Shown: in pieces, positions 29,245 to 38,989 of the stretch | Position numbering within the stretch: position 1 is the stretch's first letter | Layout: each line of letters starts with the position of its first letter | Source: Nitrospirota bacterium | GTDB taxonomy: Bacteria; Nitrospirota; 9FT-COMBO-42-15; HDB-SIOI813 | Direction: 5' to 3' | NCBI GenBank assembly: GCA_020851375.1 | Contig: JADZCV010000046.1 | Span: 1 to 59,494 of the forward strand | Length of the DNA stretch: 59,494 bases | The notes under the pieces: generated by a model | Told to the model about the DNA's origin: nothing | Databases searched by the model: none | What the model saw: the letters and a program-made list of their open reading frames with translations, nothing else | Program-made: the position numbers and the translations under genes

Positions 29245-31902
29245 GTGAAAAAGCTGTTTTCTCCTGACACCGTCGCTGTAATAGGCGCTACAGAGCGGGA
29301 TGGTTCTGTAGGAAGGACGGTATTAGAAAATTTAGTCAGATCTCCGGGACGCAGGGTTTTTCCTGTAAACCCAAAAAGAAAAGAGGTCCTGGGCATTGAA
29401 TGCTTTGCCTCTGTCTCAGATATCCCTGTCATTGTTGACCTTGCTGTGATCGTTACCCCTGCCAGTACGGTACCTGCAATTGTTGAAGAGTGCGGTAAGG
29501 CCGGGATAGAAGGTGTGATAATTATTTCAGCGGGCTTCAGAGAGTCCGGTGAGGAGGGCCGGGGGCTGGAAGATGAAATAAGAAAGATCAGGCGCAGATA
29601 TGGCATGCGGATTGTTGGGCCAAACTGTCTCGGTGTTATCAGGCCGCACATTGATTTGAATGCATCATTCCTTAAGGTCAATCCAAAACCTGGCAAGATA
29701 GCCTTCATATCACAGAGCGGGGCCCTTGGAAGCGCTATACTTGACTGGGCTATGGAATCCCACGTAGGCTTTAGCATGTTCGCCTCACTTGGTTCCATGG
29801 TTGACGTAGATTTCGGTGACATAATTGATTTTGTGGGTGATGACCCCAATACAAGGAGCATTATGCTCTATATTGAGGGCATTGGAAATGCAAAGAAGTT
29901 TATGAGTGCAGCGAGGGGTTTTGCCCGCAGTAAGCCTATCATCGTTATTAAACCTGGCAAGTTTGCAGAGAGTGCAAGGGCCGCTGTTTCACATACCGGC
30001 GCTATGGCAGGCGACTACCATGTTTATGATGCTGCCTTTAAGAGGGCCGGCGTCATCAGGATTGAAGAAATTGCAGACCTTTTTAATGCAGCCGAGGTAC
30101 TTGATTCCAAATATCTGCCTAAAGGGCCAAAACTCGCAATTATTACCAATGCAGGCGGTGTTGGCGTTATAGCGACCGACGCTCTGATGCAGTCTCATGG
30201 CGAGTTGTCAAAAATCTCTGATGAGGGCATAAAAGAGCTTGACCAGCACATGCCGGCGCACTGGAGCAGGGGGAACCCGATAGACATCCTGGGAGATGCG
30301 GACATAGATAGATATCTGCATGCTATCAAAGTATGTCTGAATGAGGATGAGGTGAATGGCATACTTGTTATCTATACACCTCAGGGGGCTGCAAAACCAG
30401 ATGAACTCGCACAGCGTATAGTGGACATTGCAAAAAAGACATATAAACCCATCATTGCCGTCTGGATGGGGGGGAAGATGGCCAAAGAGGGAAGGTCTGT
30501 ATTCCTCAAAAACAACATCCCTACTACTGGTACACCTGAACATGCAGTCAAGACCTATATGTATATGTATAAATACGGCAAGAACCTCCAGCTGCTGTAT
30601 GAAACCCCCGCTGAATTGTCAGTTGACCAGGCACCTCCCAAGCACCACTTAAAGGCGCTGATCAGACGCAGTGTACAGGAGGGGAGGCTGCTCCTCAATG
30701 AAGATGAATCAAAGAAACTGCTTAAGGATTATGGAATACCTGTTACCAGGGCATATACTGCCGGCAGCATTGATGAGGCGCTGAGCATAGCAGGAGAAAC
30801 CGGCTATCCCGTGGTACTTAAGATCGTCTCGCCGGACATCACACACAAGACTGATGTCGGAGGTGTGATAACTGGTGTAAACTCGGAGGATCAATTAAGG
30901 GAAAAGTATAACAGGTTGATAAGCAGTGTAAGGGAAAACCGGCCGGAGGCAAGGATCAGCGGTGTCTCTGTCCAGAAGATGTTCGAGCGGATTGACTATG
31001 AACTGATACTGGGTGCAAAAAAAGACAGGGAGTTCGGGACTGTAATCCTCTTTGGGATGGGGGGGATAGGGGTAGAGATCTTCCGTGATTTTTCAGTTGC
31101 GCTCCCGCCGTTAAATCAGACTCTTGCAAGAAGGCTGATGGAAGAGACAGAGGTCTTTAAAATGATACAGGGTTACCGGGGCAGACCTCCTGCAGACATC
31201 AGGCAATTAGAACAGATAATTGTTGCCTTCTCCAATCTCATAATTGATTTCCCTGAGATAGAGGAGATGGACATAAACCCTCTCGCTATTTCCGGGAGTT
31301 CGATATCAGCGCTTGACGCCAGGACTATAATAGATAAAGATGCCATAGGGTCGGCCTCTCCATATCAACATCTCGTCATAACCCCTTATCCTACAAGATA
31401 TGTAATACCGTGGAAACTGATGGACGGGACAGAGGTGTTATTAAGACCCATCCGGCCTGAAGATGAACCTATGGAAAGCGAAATGCTGTCAACCCTTTCT
31501 GAACAGGCCCTTGTCGGCAGATTTTTTCAGGCAGTCAGAAAAATATCACACGATATGCTGACCAGATATTGTAATATTGATTATGACCGTGAGATGGCGA
31601 TAGTGGCAGAGCTCAGGGAGGACGGAAGGAAACGGTTAATAGGAATCGGAAGGATAATTATTGAGACTGACTTCAGGAAGGGCGAGTTTGCGGTCCTTGT
31701 ACATGATGATTTTCAGCGAAGGGGGTTGGGATACAAGCTCGTTGATATGTTGATAGGAATTGCTCATGAAAAGGGATTGGAAAAGGTTTATGGCATAGTT
31801 TTGACTGATAACAGGCAGATGCTGAGGATATGCAGGGAGCTTGGGTTTACTGTGCGTGACATGCCTGACGGTCTCAGCAAAGTTGAGCTGATGTTAAAAT
31901 GA
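29245..31902 (+). CDS. ADP-forming acyl-CoA synthetase (alpha-beta fusion) with C-terminal GNAT acetyltransferase
   Basis: The 885-residue protein runs: CoA-binding Rossmann domain (about 1-130), succinyl-CoA-ligase-like domains (about 145-450), ATP-grasp (about 475-710) and a GNAT domain (about 730-885, with RRGLGYKLVDMLI as acetyl-CoA loop). The phospho-histidine is present as His250 in SHTGAMAG. From memory, the related lysine acetyltransferases Pat/PatZ have lost this His. It could therefore make acetate plus ATP from acetyl-CoA, acetylate proteins, or both. GTG start with AGGGGGG 7 nt upstream. It is followed 7 bp later by a phosphate cotransporter. Confidence 0.88.
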   Translation: MKKLFSPDTVAVIGATERDGSVGRTVLENLVRSPGRRVFPVNPKRKEVLGIECFASVSDIPVIVDLAVIVTPASTVPAIVEECGKAGIEGVIIISAGFRESGEEGRGLEDEIRKIRRRYGMRIVGPNCLGVIRPHIDLNASFLKVNPKPGKIAFISQSGALGSAILDWAMESHVGFSMFASLGSMVDVDFGDIIDFVGDDPNTRSIMLYIEGIGNAKKFMSAARGFARSKPIIVIKPGKFAESARAAVSHTGAMAGDYHVYDAAFKRAGVIRIEEIADLFNAAEVLDSKYLPKGPKLAIITNAGGVGVIATDALMQSHGELSKISDEGIKELDQHMPAHWSRGNPIDILGDADIDRYLHAIKVCLNEDEVNGILVIYTPQGAAKPDELAQRIVDIAKKTYKPIIAVWMGGKMAKEGRSVFLKNNIPTTGTPEHAVKTYMYMYKYGKNLQLLYETPAELSVDQAPPKHHLKALIRRSVQEGRLLLNEDESKKLLKDYGIPVTRAYTAGSIDEALSIAGETGYPVVLKIVSPDITHKTDVGGVITGVNSEDQLREKYNRLISSVRENRPEARISGVSVQKMFERIDYELILGAKKDREFGTVILFGMGGIGVEIFRDFSVALPPLNQTLARRLMEETEVFKMIQGYRGRPPADIRQLEQIIVAFSNLIIDFPEIEEMDINPLAISGSSISALDARTIIDKDAIGSASPYQHLVITPYPTRYVIPWKLMDGTEVLLRPIRPEDEPMESEMLSTLSEQALVGRFFQAVRKISHDMLTRYCNIDYDREMAIVAELREDGRKRLIGIGRIIIETDFRKGEFAVLVHDDFQRRGLGYKLVDMLIGIAHEKGLEKVYGIVLTDNRQMLRICRELGFTVRDMPDGLSKVELMLK

Positions 31903-31909
31903 AACCTTA

Positions 31910-33523
31910 ATGTCTTTCTACTCTATTATATCCTTTCTTGGCGGCATAGCCATACTGTTATACGGAATAAGACTTGCCGGCGATGGCCTTCAGAAGGCGG
32001 CCGGCGGCCGTCTCCGGGCCATTCTGACTTCCCTCACCAGAAACAGGTTCATGGGAATCGGGGTCGGCGCAGTCATTACAGCCATTCTTCAGAGCAGCAG
32101 CGCTACCACGGTGATGCTTGTCGGTTTTGTCAGTTCTGGATTGATGAGGCTGAATCAGACAATGGGTGTCATCCTTGGGGCTGACATCGGCACGACCTTC
32201 ACCGTGCAGATACTGTCTTTCAGAATTTATGATATTGCAATCCTTTTCATTGCAGCCGGCGTTGCCATCATGTTTCTTGGAAAACGGACTGTTGTGCGTG
32301 ATGCAGGCGAGGGTATTCTTGGTTTTTCCTTTATCTTCTATTCAATAAAGATCATATCTGAAAGCATGGTTCCGTTGAAGGACAGCGTCTTATTCAAGAC
32401 AATGCTGCTTTCTGTTGGGGAGAGTCCTGTTACAGCCATACTGATTGCCGCCGTTCTTACTGCAATTGTTCACAGCAGCGCTGCTGTAATTGGCATGACG
32501 CTGGCATTATCACTTCATAATCTCATTACGCTGGATGTGGCAATTCCCATTATATTAGGCGCCAATATCGGCACATGTGTAACAGCCGTATATTCAAGCT
32601 TTGGTGCAAATATAGAGGCAAGACAGGTGGCTGCTGCCCACATTTTATTTAAGATACTCGGAGTTGTAATATTCTTTCCCTTTATTGGTTTATTTACAGG
32701 ACTCGTTGAATTGACCTCTTCTGACGTGCCAAGACAGATTGCAAATGCACATACTCTTTTTAATATCGCAATCGGGATAATCTTTGTACCGCTGACGAAC
32801 CCCATTGCGAACCTGATTCAGAAAATGATGCCGGAAGGGAAAGAAGAAAGATTTGCTCCGAAATATCTGGATCCGCATGTGCTGAGCACTCCTTCGCTTG
32901 CCCTTGGGCAAGCCACGCGTGAAGCGCTGAGAATGGCTGAGATAGTGCACTGGATGCTAAGGGAAAGCATAAATGTATTCAAAAACAATGACAGAGACCT
33001 TCTTCAGAGGATAGAGCAAAGGGATGATGACGTTGATTTACTCGACAGAGAGATAAGGTTTTATCTGACTAGACTTGCTCAATCGTCACTGTCGCCTTCC
33101 CAGTCACGGAGGGAATTCGAGTTAATTGCAATTACAGGCAATATGGAAAATATTGGTGATATTATTGATAAAAACCTGATGGAACTTGCAAAAAAGAAGA
33201 TATATCACGGAGTTGCCTTCTCAGAAAAGGGAATGGAGGAGATTACTGAATTTCACAATAAGGTGCTTGAAAATCTTGATATAGTCATATCCGCCTTTAC
33301 CAGCCATGACAAGGAGCTGGCGCATAAGGTGGTGCGTCATAATGCAAGGATGGGGGAGATTGAGAGGGATCTGCGGCAGGCTCACATCAACAGGCTCCAC
33401 ATGGGGCTTAAGGAGTCAATAGATACGAGTGCAATACACCTTGACATCCTGAGTAATCTCAAGAGGATTAATTCACATATTACAAATATTGCCTATCCGA
33501 CACTTGAAGAGGGTGCAGAATAA
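31910..33523 (+). CDS. Na/Pi cotransporter family protein with C-terminal PhoU-like domain
   Basis: The 537-residue protein has two inverted NptA/PNaS repeats, each with a QSSSATT-type motif (AILQSSSATTVM, then AIVHSSAAVIGM) where substrate and sodium bind. A cytoplasmic PhoU-like helical domain follows (about 340-530). This fits YjbB/NptA-type phosphate carriers, which import or export phosphate. It starts 7 bp after the synthetase, so they are probably co-transcribed. Confidence 0.9.
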   Translation: MSFYSIISFLGGIAILLYGIRLAGDGLQKAAGGRLRAILTSLTRNRFMGIGVGAVITAILQSSSATTVMLVGFVSSGLMRLNQTMGVILGADIGTTFTVQILSFRIYDIAILFIAAGVAIMFLGKRTVVRDAGEGILGFSFIFYSIKIISESMVPLKDSVLFKTMLLSVGESPVTAILIAAVLTAIVHSSAAVIGMTLALSLHNLITLDVAIPIILGANIGTCVTAVYSSFGANIEARQVAAAHILFKILGVVIFFPFIGLFTGLVELTSSDVPRQIANAHTLFNIAIGIIFVPLTNPIANLIQKMMPEGKEERFAPKYLDPHVLSTPSLALGQATREALRMAEIVHWMLRESINVFKNNDRDLLQRIEQRDDDVDLLDREIRFYLTRLAQSSLSPSQSRREFELIAITGNMENIGDIIDKNLMELAKKKIYHGVAFSEKGMEEITEFHNKVLENLDIVISAFTSHDKELAHKVVRHNARMGEIERDLRQAHINRLHMGLKESIDTSAIHLDILSNLKRINSHITNIAYPTLEEGAE

Positions 33524-33563
33524 TTTTCACATATTCGGTTATGCAATTTACTGTGTTTACTCC

Positions 33564-33592
33564 TTGACAATTTCCTGAAATTTATCTAAAAT
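33564..33592 (+). promoter_or_regulatory. Strong sigma-70 promoter for ffh and the ribosomal/RNA block
   Basis: A perfect TTGACA (33564-33569), a 17-bp spacer and TAAAAT (33587-33592, 5/6) lie 36 bp before the ffh start codon. Confidence 0.8.
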
Positions 33593-33628
33593 CGTGCAGT
33601 TTATTCAGAAATATTAATATGGAGTAGT

Positions 33629-34969
33629 ATGTTTGATAATCTGACATCTAAGCTGGATGCTGTGCTGAAAAAATTTAAGGGCAGGGGTGTGCTGACTGAG
33701 CAGGACATTCAGGAAGGGCTCAGAGAGGTTCGGCTTGCTCTCCTTGAGGCCGATGTCAATTTCAAGGTTGTAAAGGCATTTGTTGACCGGGTCAGGGAAA
33801 GGGCGATGGGACAGGATGTCTTAAAGAGCCTTACGCCAGGTCAGCAGGTCGTCAAAATTGTATATGAAGAACTATGTTCTGTAATGGGTGAGCACAGCGA
33901 AGGCATTCGCCTCTCACCCAACCCGCCGACAGTAATTATGCTCTCAGGACTACAGGGTTCGGGTAAGACGACCACAGCCGGTAAGCTTGCCATGATGTTT
34001 AAAGAGAAAGGCAGAAAGGTGTTGCTTGTGGCTGCTGACATCAGAAGACCGGCGGCAGTGAAGCAGTTATGCGTATTGGGGGAGAGTCTCAGGGTGCAGG
34101 TATATACTCCTGAAGGGGGAAAGGATGCCGTAGCGGTATGCCGTGAAGGAGTTGAACATGCTAAAATGTATGGTCATGATGTCGTCATACTTGACACGGC
34201 AGGACGCCTTCACATTGATGACGAGTTGATGGATGAGCTTGTACAGATAAAATCCAGTGTAAACCCCGCTGAACTGCTGCTCGTAGTTGATGCCATGACA
34301 GGGCAGGATGCAGTCAATATAGCCTCACATTTTGACAAGCTGCTTGATATAACAGGTATTATTTTGACAAAGATGGATGGCGATGCGAGGGGGGGCGCTG
34401 TGCTGTCTGTCCGGCATGTAACCGGCAAGCCTGTAAGGCTTGTTGGTATGGGTGAAAAGCTCGACCAGCTCGAACCATTTCAGCCGGATCGGATTGCTTC
34501 CAGGATACTTGGGATGGGAGATGTGCTTTCTCTGATAGAAAAAGCGCAAAATGCTTACTCTCTCGAAGAGGTCTCAAAGTTAAAGGATAAGCTGAAGGGA
34601 GATGGCTTTACCCTCGAGGATTTCAGGGCTCAGATGAGGCAGATAAGAAAGCTTGGTTCGCTTACAGACCTGATCCAGATGATACCAGGCGGCAGGAAAA
34701 TGCTGCAGGCTGCCGGAGGAGATATCCCTGAAGACAGCCTTAAGCGTGTAGAGGCTATAATAAACTCAATGACTATGCGTGAGCGGGTCGATCATACTAT
34801 TATAAATGGCAGCAGGCGTAAAAGGATTGCAAAAGGGAGCGGCACGAGCGTTGAAGAGATCAACAGACTGCTTAAACATTTTCTTGAGGCAAAGAAAATG
34901 ATGAAAGGCCTCTCAGGGGCAAAAGGTAAACTATCAATGCTGAATAAGGCAAGAAGGTTATTTTCATGA
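33629..34969 (+). CDS. ffh: Signal recognition particle protein Ffh (SRP54)
   Basis: Ffh binds 4.5S RNA and signal sequences to target nascent membrane proteins to FtsY. The N domain, the G domain (P-loop GLQGSGKTTT near residue 108, DTAGR, TKMDGDARGG) and the Met-rich M domain (after about 325) are complete in 446 residues. It overlaps the next gene by ATGA and leads the ribosomal block, an arrangement common in bacteria. Confidence 0.96.
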   Translation: MFDNLTSKLDAVLKKFKGRGVLTEQDIQEGLREVRLALLEADVNFKVVKAFVDRVRERAMGQDVLKSLTPGQQVVKIVYEELCSVMGEHSEGIRLSPNPPTVIMLSGLQGSGKTTTAGKLAMMFKEKGRKVLLVAADIRRPAAVKQLCVLGESLRVQVYTPEGGKDAVAVCREGVEHAKMYGHDVVILDTAGRLHIDDELMDELVQIKSSVNPAELLLVVDAMTGQDAVNIASHFDKLLDITGIILTKMDGDARGGAVLSVRHVTGKPVRLVGMGEKLDQLEPFQPDRIASRILGMGDVLSLIEKAQNAYSLEEVSKLKDKLKGDGFTLEDFRAQMRQIRKLGSLTDLIQMIPGGRKMLQAAGGDIPEDSLKRVEAIINSMTMRERVDHTIINGSRRKRIAKGSGTSVEEINRLLKHFLEAKKMMKGLSGAKGKLSMLNKARRLFS

Positions 34970-35835
34970 GTTTTGACATCAACCGGTCTGTTCTTACTGG
35001 TATTTTTAACCATTCCTCTGATTGTATCTTTATTATTGATAAAGAATGGAGAATCGTGGAAATGAACGGCGCGGCTGAAACTGTTTCAGGCTGGAGAAAG
35101 TCAGAGGTCCAGTCAATGCGTCTCTGCACGGAGCTGTTTATTTGTTATGACAAGGATGGAAACCAGCTATGTGATGGTGACTGTCCAAAGCTGAGTGTTG
35201 TTGAGAATAAAAGTGGCAGGGATTCCCTGGATGTAAAGATTACTGACAAGTCAGGACAGCCGTTTATCCTGCCTGGTCTGGCTGTGCCTGTAAGCTGTGA
35301 CGGAGAAATCCTTTCAGCGTTCATTGTAAGAAATGAGATTGACAGGCAGTTGCTGGAGGAACGCCTGTTGTCGCTCGAAAGACTTGACCCGCTTACTCAG
35401 CTCTATCACAGGCAGTATTTTGAAGACCTTTTTAACATTGAAGCCAAAAGGCTTCAGCGGCATGGCGGGACTATAGCACTCCTGATGCTCGACGTTGAAG
35501 GATTGAGGGAATTAAACATCAGGTATGGACACAGGGCAGGGGATGATGTGCTCAGGGGGGTTGGCAAGGTAATTAAAAAGACTATAAGGGAGGTGGACAT
35601 AGCGAGCCGTTACGGTGATGACGAGTATGTCATACTTCTTTATGGCGTTGATGAGGTAAAGGGGCAGGCATTTGTTCAAAGACTCAGGGATAACATGCTT
35701 AAATTGAATCAGACTGAAAATTTCCCTGTGCCTGTTAAGTTAAATATGTGTCTGCTGGTTGAGGACAGGGAATTCCCGTCATTGCTTCAGAAAATAAAAA
35801 ATGTTATAGACGAACATAAGGGAATTCCATTATAA
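34966..35835 (+). CDS. PAS-GGDEF protein with degenerate active site
   Basis: The 289-residue soluble protein has a PAS domain (about 8-115, with several Cys residues) and a GGDEF domain (about 130-289). The catalytic motif reads GDDEY in place of GG(D/E)EF, at about residue 216. An RxxD I-site (REVD) remains five residues upstream. It may therefore be a weak cyclase or a c-di-GMP receptor. Its start overlaps the ffh stop, tying it to SRP and ribosomal expression, an unusual setting for a signalling protein. Confidence 0.85.
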   Translation: MSFDINRSVLTGIFNHSSDCIFIIDKEWRIVEMNGAAETVSGWRKSEVQSMRLCTELFICYDKDGNQLCDGDCPKLSVVENKSGRDSLDVKITDKSGQPFILPGLAVPVSCDGEILSAFIVRNEIDRQLLEERLLSLERLDPLTQLYHRQYFEDLFNIEAKRLQRHGGTIALLMLDVEGLRELNIRYGHRAGDDVLRGVGKVIKKTIREVDIASRYGDDEYVILLYGVDEVKGQAFVQRLRDNMLKLNQTENFPVPVKLNMCLLVEDREFPSLLQKIKNVIDEHKGIPL

Positions 35836-35870
35836 TATAAGGTCTGGTAATTTTATAAGGAGGTGTATTA

Positions 35871-36137
35871 GTGGCAACAACGATTAGACTGACAAGAATG
35901 GGGAGGAGAAAACGGCCTTTTTACAGGGTGGTTGTTGCAAACTCCCGCATGCCGAGAGATGGAAGATTTCTTGAAGTCCTTGGCATGTATGATCCGCTTA
36001 AGGCTGAGAATGTGGAGAGCATAAAGGAGGACAGGGCTCTTTACTGGCTTGGCAAGGGAGCTACTGTTTCGGACACAGTCCGGCAGATCTTCAAGAGGAG
36101 CGGAATCCTGCAGAAGTTTGATGACATCAATAAATAG
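35871..36137 (+). CDS. rpsP: 30S ribosomal protein S16
   Basis: The 88-residue protein begins with the S16 pattern [21 protein letters not shown] strong AAGGAGGT supports the GTG start at 35871. It opens the conserved rpsP-khpA-rimM-trmD-rplS order. Confidence 0.96.
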   Translation: MATTIRLTRMGRRKRPFYRVVVANSRMPRDGRFLEVLGMYDPLKAENVESIKEDRALYWLGKGATVSDTVRQIFKRSGILQKFDDINK

Positions 36138-36200
36138 TACGGCACCATAATGACTTTCTTCAGTTGACAGATGGTTTGACAGGAAACGGAGGCGGGAGTT

Positions 36201-36431
36201 ATGAAAGAGCTGATAGAATTGATAGCTAAAGCGCTCGTTGACAGTCCATCGGAAGTTACTGTTGCTGAGGTTGAAGGAGAGAAGGCTACGGTTCTTGAGC
36301 TTAGAGTTGCCCGTGAAGACATTGGCAAGGTTATCGGTAAACAGGGCAGAACAGCAAGGGCGATGAGGACAATACTAAGTGCAGCCGGCACAAAGCTCGG
36401 GAAAAGGTGCGTACTGGAGATACTGGAATAG
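36201..36431 (+). CDS. khpA: KH-domain RNA-binding protein KhpA
   Basis: The 76-residue protein is a single KH domain with the loop [15 protein letters not shown] that grips single-stranded RNA. KhpA, often as a KhpA-KhpB pair, is a broad RNA binder tied to cell-size and division control in some bacteria. The position between rpsP and rimM is standard. GGAGGCGGGAG precedes the ATG. Confidence 0.93.
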   Translation: MKELIELIAKALVDSPSEVTVAEVEGEKATVLELRVAREDIGKVIGKQGRTARAMRTILSAAGTKLGKRCVLEILE

Positions 36432-36955
36432 CCCCGGGAACCGACAGTGATTTTGTTGCAGTAGCCTTTATAGCGAGGATTCATGGCTTAAGAGGTGATG
36501 TCAAGGTAGTACAGCTCTCAGATGACCCGGACAGGATTTATTCTCTGAATAAAGTTTACATTGTTTCAAAAAATGGAGAAACAAAGGAATCCTGCATAAA
36601 AAATATCAAAGCCATTAAGGGTGGTTTTGTTGTGTCACTGTCAACAGTTTTATCGGCATCTGATGCACAACATATTGTTGGAAGTTACATATCCGTACCG
36701 CAAGACGAGGTTCCGGAACCTGGCAAGGATAGATGGTACCATTATGAGATAATAGGAATTGAGGTGTTTACGACCGGCGGGGTGAGGCTCGGAAAGGTCG
36801 AAGAGATTATTACAACCGGTAGTAACGATGTTTATATTGTAAGGAATAATGATCGCGAATATTTAATCCCTGCAATTCGTGATGTTATAAAGGATGTTGA
36901 TACAAAGAAAAGGCGCATGGTCATTGCCGTGATGGATGGTTTAATTGAGATGTGA
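36407..36955 (+). CDS. rimM: 16S rRNA processing protein RimM
   Basis: RimM helps mature the 30S head and binds S19. The RimM N-terminal barrel ([16 protein letters not shown]) and the PRC-barrel ([12 protein letters not shown], then [15 protein letters not shown]) are present. The only plausible start is GTG 36407, inside khpA, giving a 25-bp overlap and an N-terminal tail of about 15 residues. Translational coupling to khpA is likely. Confidence 0.92.
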   Translation: MRTGDTGIAPGTDSDFVAVAFIARIHGLRGDVKVVQLSDDPDRIYSLNKVYIVSKNGETKESCIKNIKAIKGGFVVSLSTVLSASDAQHIVGSYISVPQDEVPEPGKDRWYHYEIIGIEVFTTGGVRLGKVEEIITTGSNDVYIVRNNDREYLIPAIRDVIKDVDTKKRRMVIAVMDGLIEM

Positions 36956-37682
36956 CATTCTGACTCTCTTTCCTGGGATGATATCCCCTGTGTTTGGGGA
37001 GAGCATCCTTAAGAGGGCCCAGGCCAAAGGATTGTTAAATGTCAGGGTTGTCAATATCAGGGATTATACGTTTGACAGGCATCGTACTGCCGATGACTAT
37101 CCATATGGCGGCGGCGCAGGCATGGTTTTAAAGGCAGAACCGGTACTGAAGGCGGTTGATTCAATCAGGGAAGAGGAGAATGACCTTCGCATACTCCTTA
37201 TGTCCCCACAGGGAATGCGGTATAATCAGGATATGGCTTCGGAGTTGAGCAGGGATAAACGAAGGATAGTTTTAATATGCGGACATTATGAAGGTATAGA
37301 CGAGCGGGTGAGGACATACCTGTCGCCCGAGGAGATATCCATTGGTGATTATGTGCTGACCGGAGGTGAGCTGGCAGCCCTTGTCATCATTGATTCTGCA
37401 GTCAGATTGATCCCGGGTGTTCTTGGAGACAGCTCTTCTGTGGTGGATGAGTCATTTAATCAACTGCTTGACTATCCGCACTATACGAGGCCCGAAGAGT
37501 TGAGAAAAATGGGCGTGCCCTCAGTCCTGAAATCAGGGAATCATGAGGAGATACGAATATGGAGAAGGCGGCAGGCGCTTGCAAATACTTTGTACAAACG
37601 TCCTGATATGCTTGACAAGGCGGTCTTGTCAGATGAAGACATAAAATTACTTGAGGAAATTAAGGAGGAAAGAGAACAATGA
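36945..37682 (+). CDS. trmD: tRNA (guanine-37-N1)-methyltransferase
   Basis: TrmD methylates G37 of tRNAs with SAM and prevents frameshifting. It has the SPOUT trefoil-knot region LICGHYEGIDERV and ISIGDYVLTGGELAAL in 245 residues. The start is TTG 36945, inside the rimM end, which gives the usual N-terminus (ILTLFPGM). Confidence 0.96.
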   Translation: MRCDILTLFPGMISPVFGESILKRAQAKGLLNVRVVNIRDYTFDRHRTADDYPYGGGAGMVLKAEPVLKAVDSIREEENDLRILLMSPQGMRYNQDMASELSRDKRRIVLICGHYEGIDERVRTYLSPEEISIGDYVLTGGELAALVIIDSAVRLIPGVLGDSSSVVDESFNQLLDYPHYTRPEELRKMGVPSVLKSGNHEEIRIWRRRQALANTLYKRPDMLDKAVLSDEDIKLLEEIKEEREQ

Positions 37683-38029
37683 ATGTGATAGAACGCCTGG
37701 AAAAACAACAGATGCAGAAAAACATAACGCCATACAATATTGGCGATACAGTGCAGGTGCACGTAAAGGTTATAGAGGGTGACAGGGAACGTACCCAGGT
37801 ATTTGAGGGTAATATAATAGCGAGACGGGGCAAAAATAACAGAAAGACAATTACTGTCAGAAAGGTTTCGTACGGTGTGGGAGTTGAGCGTGTGTTTCCT
37901 GTCTACTCACCGTATGTGCAGGATATAAAAATCCTCAAGAGCGGTAAGGTGCGCAGGGCCAAGCTTTACTATATCAGATCGAAGAAGGGCCGGGCCATGC
38001 GTATTGCTGATAAGGACGCTATTGCCTGA
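37679..38029 (+). CDS. rplS: 50S ribosomal protein L19
   Basis: The 116-residue protein shows the L19 pattern (GDTVQVHVKVIEGDRERTQV and RKVSYGVGVERVFPVYSP). It overlaps the trmD stop by 4 bp. AAGGAGGAAAG lies upstream of the ATG. Confidence 0.96.
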   Translation: MNVIERLEKQQMQKNITPYNIGDTVQVHVKVIEGDRERTQVFEGNIIARRGKNNRKTITVRKVSYGVGVERVFPVYSPYVQDIKILKSGKVRRAKLYYIRSKKGRAMRIADKDAIA

Positions 38030-38630
38030 CCTGTCATTTGAAAATGATGCATACCGGCAGGGGTATACAAATGTCGCCGGAATTGATGAGGCCGGAAGGG
38101 GGTGTCTTGCCGGCCCGGTTGTAGCCGCTGCGGTCATATTCAATGCCGGATATTTTATTGAAGATGTTGATGATTCGAAAAAGCTGTCGCCTGTCAGAAG
38201 GGAGCGCTTATTTGATATAATAAGTGCAAATGCGATGGGCATAGGCGTCGGTATAGTAGACAATCAGGATATAGATAAGATAAATATTTATAATGCTACT
38301 ATTAAGGCCATGAAATTGGCAGTAGAAGAAATTGCGATACATCCTGATTATTTGTTGATTGATGCAGTACCTCTAAAAGACCTGTCAATACCCCAGTTGT
38401 CCATTATTAAAGGTGATACATTAAGTTTTACCATAGCTGCAGCATCAATTATTGCAAAGGTAACAAGAGACCGGCTTATGGCGGAATATCATCTCTCTTT
38501 TCCGGAGTATAATTTTATCACCCACAAGGGTTATGGAACACCGGAACATATTGAGCAGTTGAGAAAATTCGGACCGTGTAAAATTCACCGTGAGAGTTTT
38601 ATTGGAAAGATACCCGGATGTCAAGATTGA
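38022..38630 (+). CDS. rnhB: Ribonuclease HII
   Basis: RNase HII removes ribonucleotides and RNA from RNA-DNA hybrids. Acidic catalytic residues are visible in GIDEAGRGCLAGP and DDSKKL, with a later Asp in LLIDAVPL; the KGD region also fits. I prefer TTG 38022 because AAGGA is 5 nt upstream; TTG 38004 is in frame as an alternative. It overlaps the rplS end by 8 bp. Confidence 0.93.
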   Translation: MPDLSFENDAYRQGYTNVAGIDEAGRGCLAGPVVAAAVIFNAGYFIEDVDDSKKLSPVRRERLFDIISANAMGIGVGIVDNQDIDKINIYNATIKAMKLAVEEIAIHPDYLLIDAVPLKDLSIPQLSIIKGDTLSFTIAAASIIAKVTRDRLMAEYHLSFPEYNFITHKGYGTPEHIEQLRKFGPCKIHRESFIGKIPGCQD

Positions 38631-38989
38631 ATAACAGGGCAAAGGGCAGGGATGGCGAGTTACTGGCAGAAGAGTACCTTGCGATAAGCGGGTATGATAT
38701 CATTGCGAGGAATTACAGAAACCGTTTTGGTGAGATTGACCTTATTGCACGGGAAGGTAATACCCTCGTTTTTATTGAAGTAAAGACAAGGAATAACTAT
38801 AAACATGGCCTGCCTGCAGACGCTGTTGATGAGAGGAAACAACGCAGGCTTGGGAGAGTGGCGCTATCTTATATTGCCAGTGAGGGAATAAATAATCAGC
38901 CGTGCCGTTTTGACGTATTGTCTATAATCGAGAACAGGGTAGAGTTGCTAAAGGATGCTTTTATCCTTCCGGAAGGCAGCATATGGTAA
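38618..38989 (+). CDS. yraN: YraN family (UPF0102) nuclease-like protein
   Basis: The 123-residue protein has the YraN pattern: GRDGELLAEEYL, then NRFGEIDLIAREGNTLVFIEVKTR. The E..(D)...(E-V-K) arrangement is a PD-(D/E)XK-type nuclease core related to Holliday junction resolvases. Biochemical activity is not well established. It overlaps the end of rnhB by 13 bp, the conserved neighbour. Confidence 0.92.
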   Translation: MSRLNNRAKGRDGELLAEEYLAISGYDIIARNYRNRFGEIDLIAREGNTLVFIEVKTRNNYKHGLPADAVDERKQRRLGRVALSYIASEGINNQPCRFDVLSIIENRVELLKDAFILPEGSIW

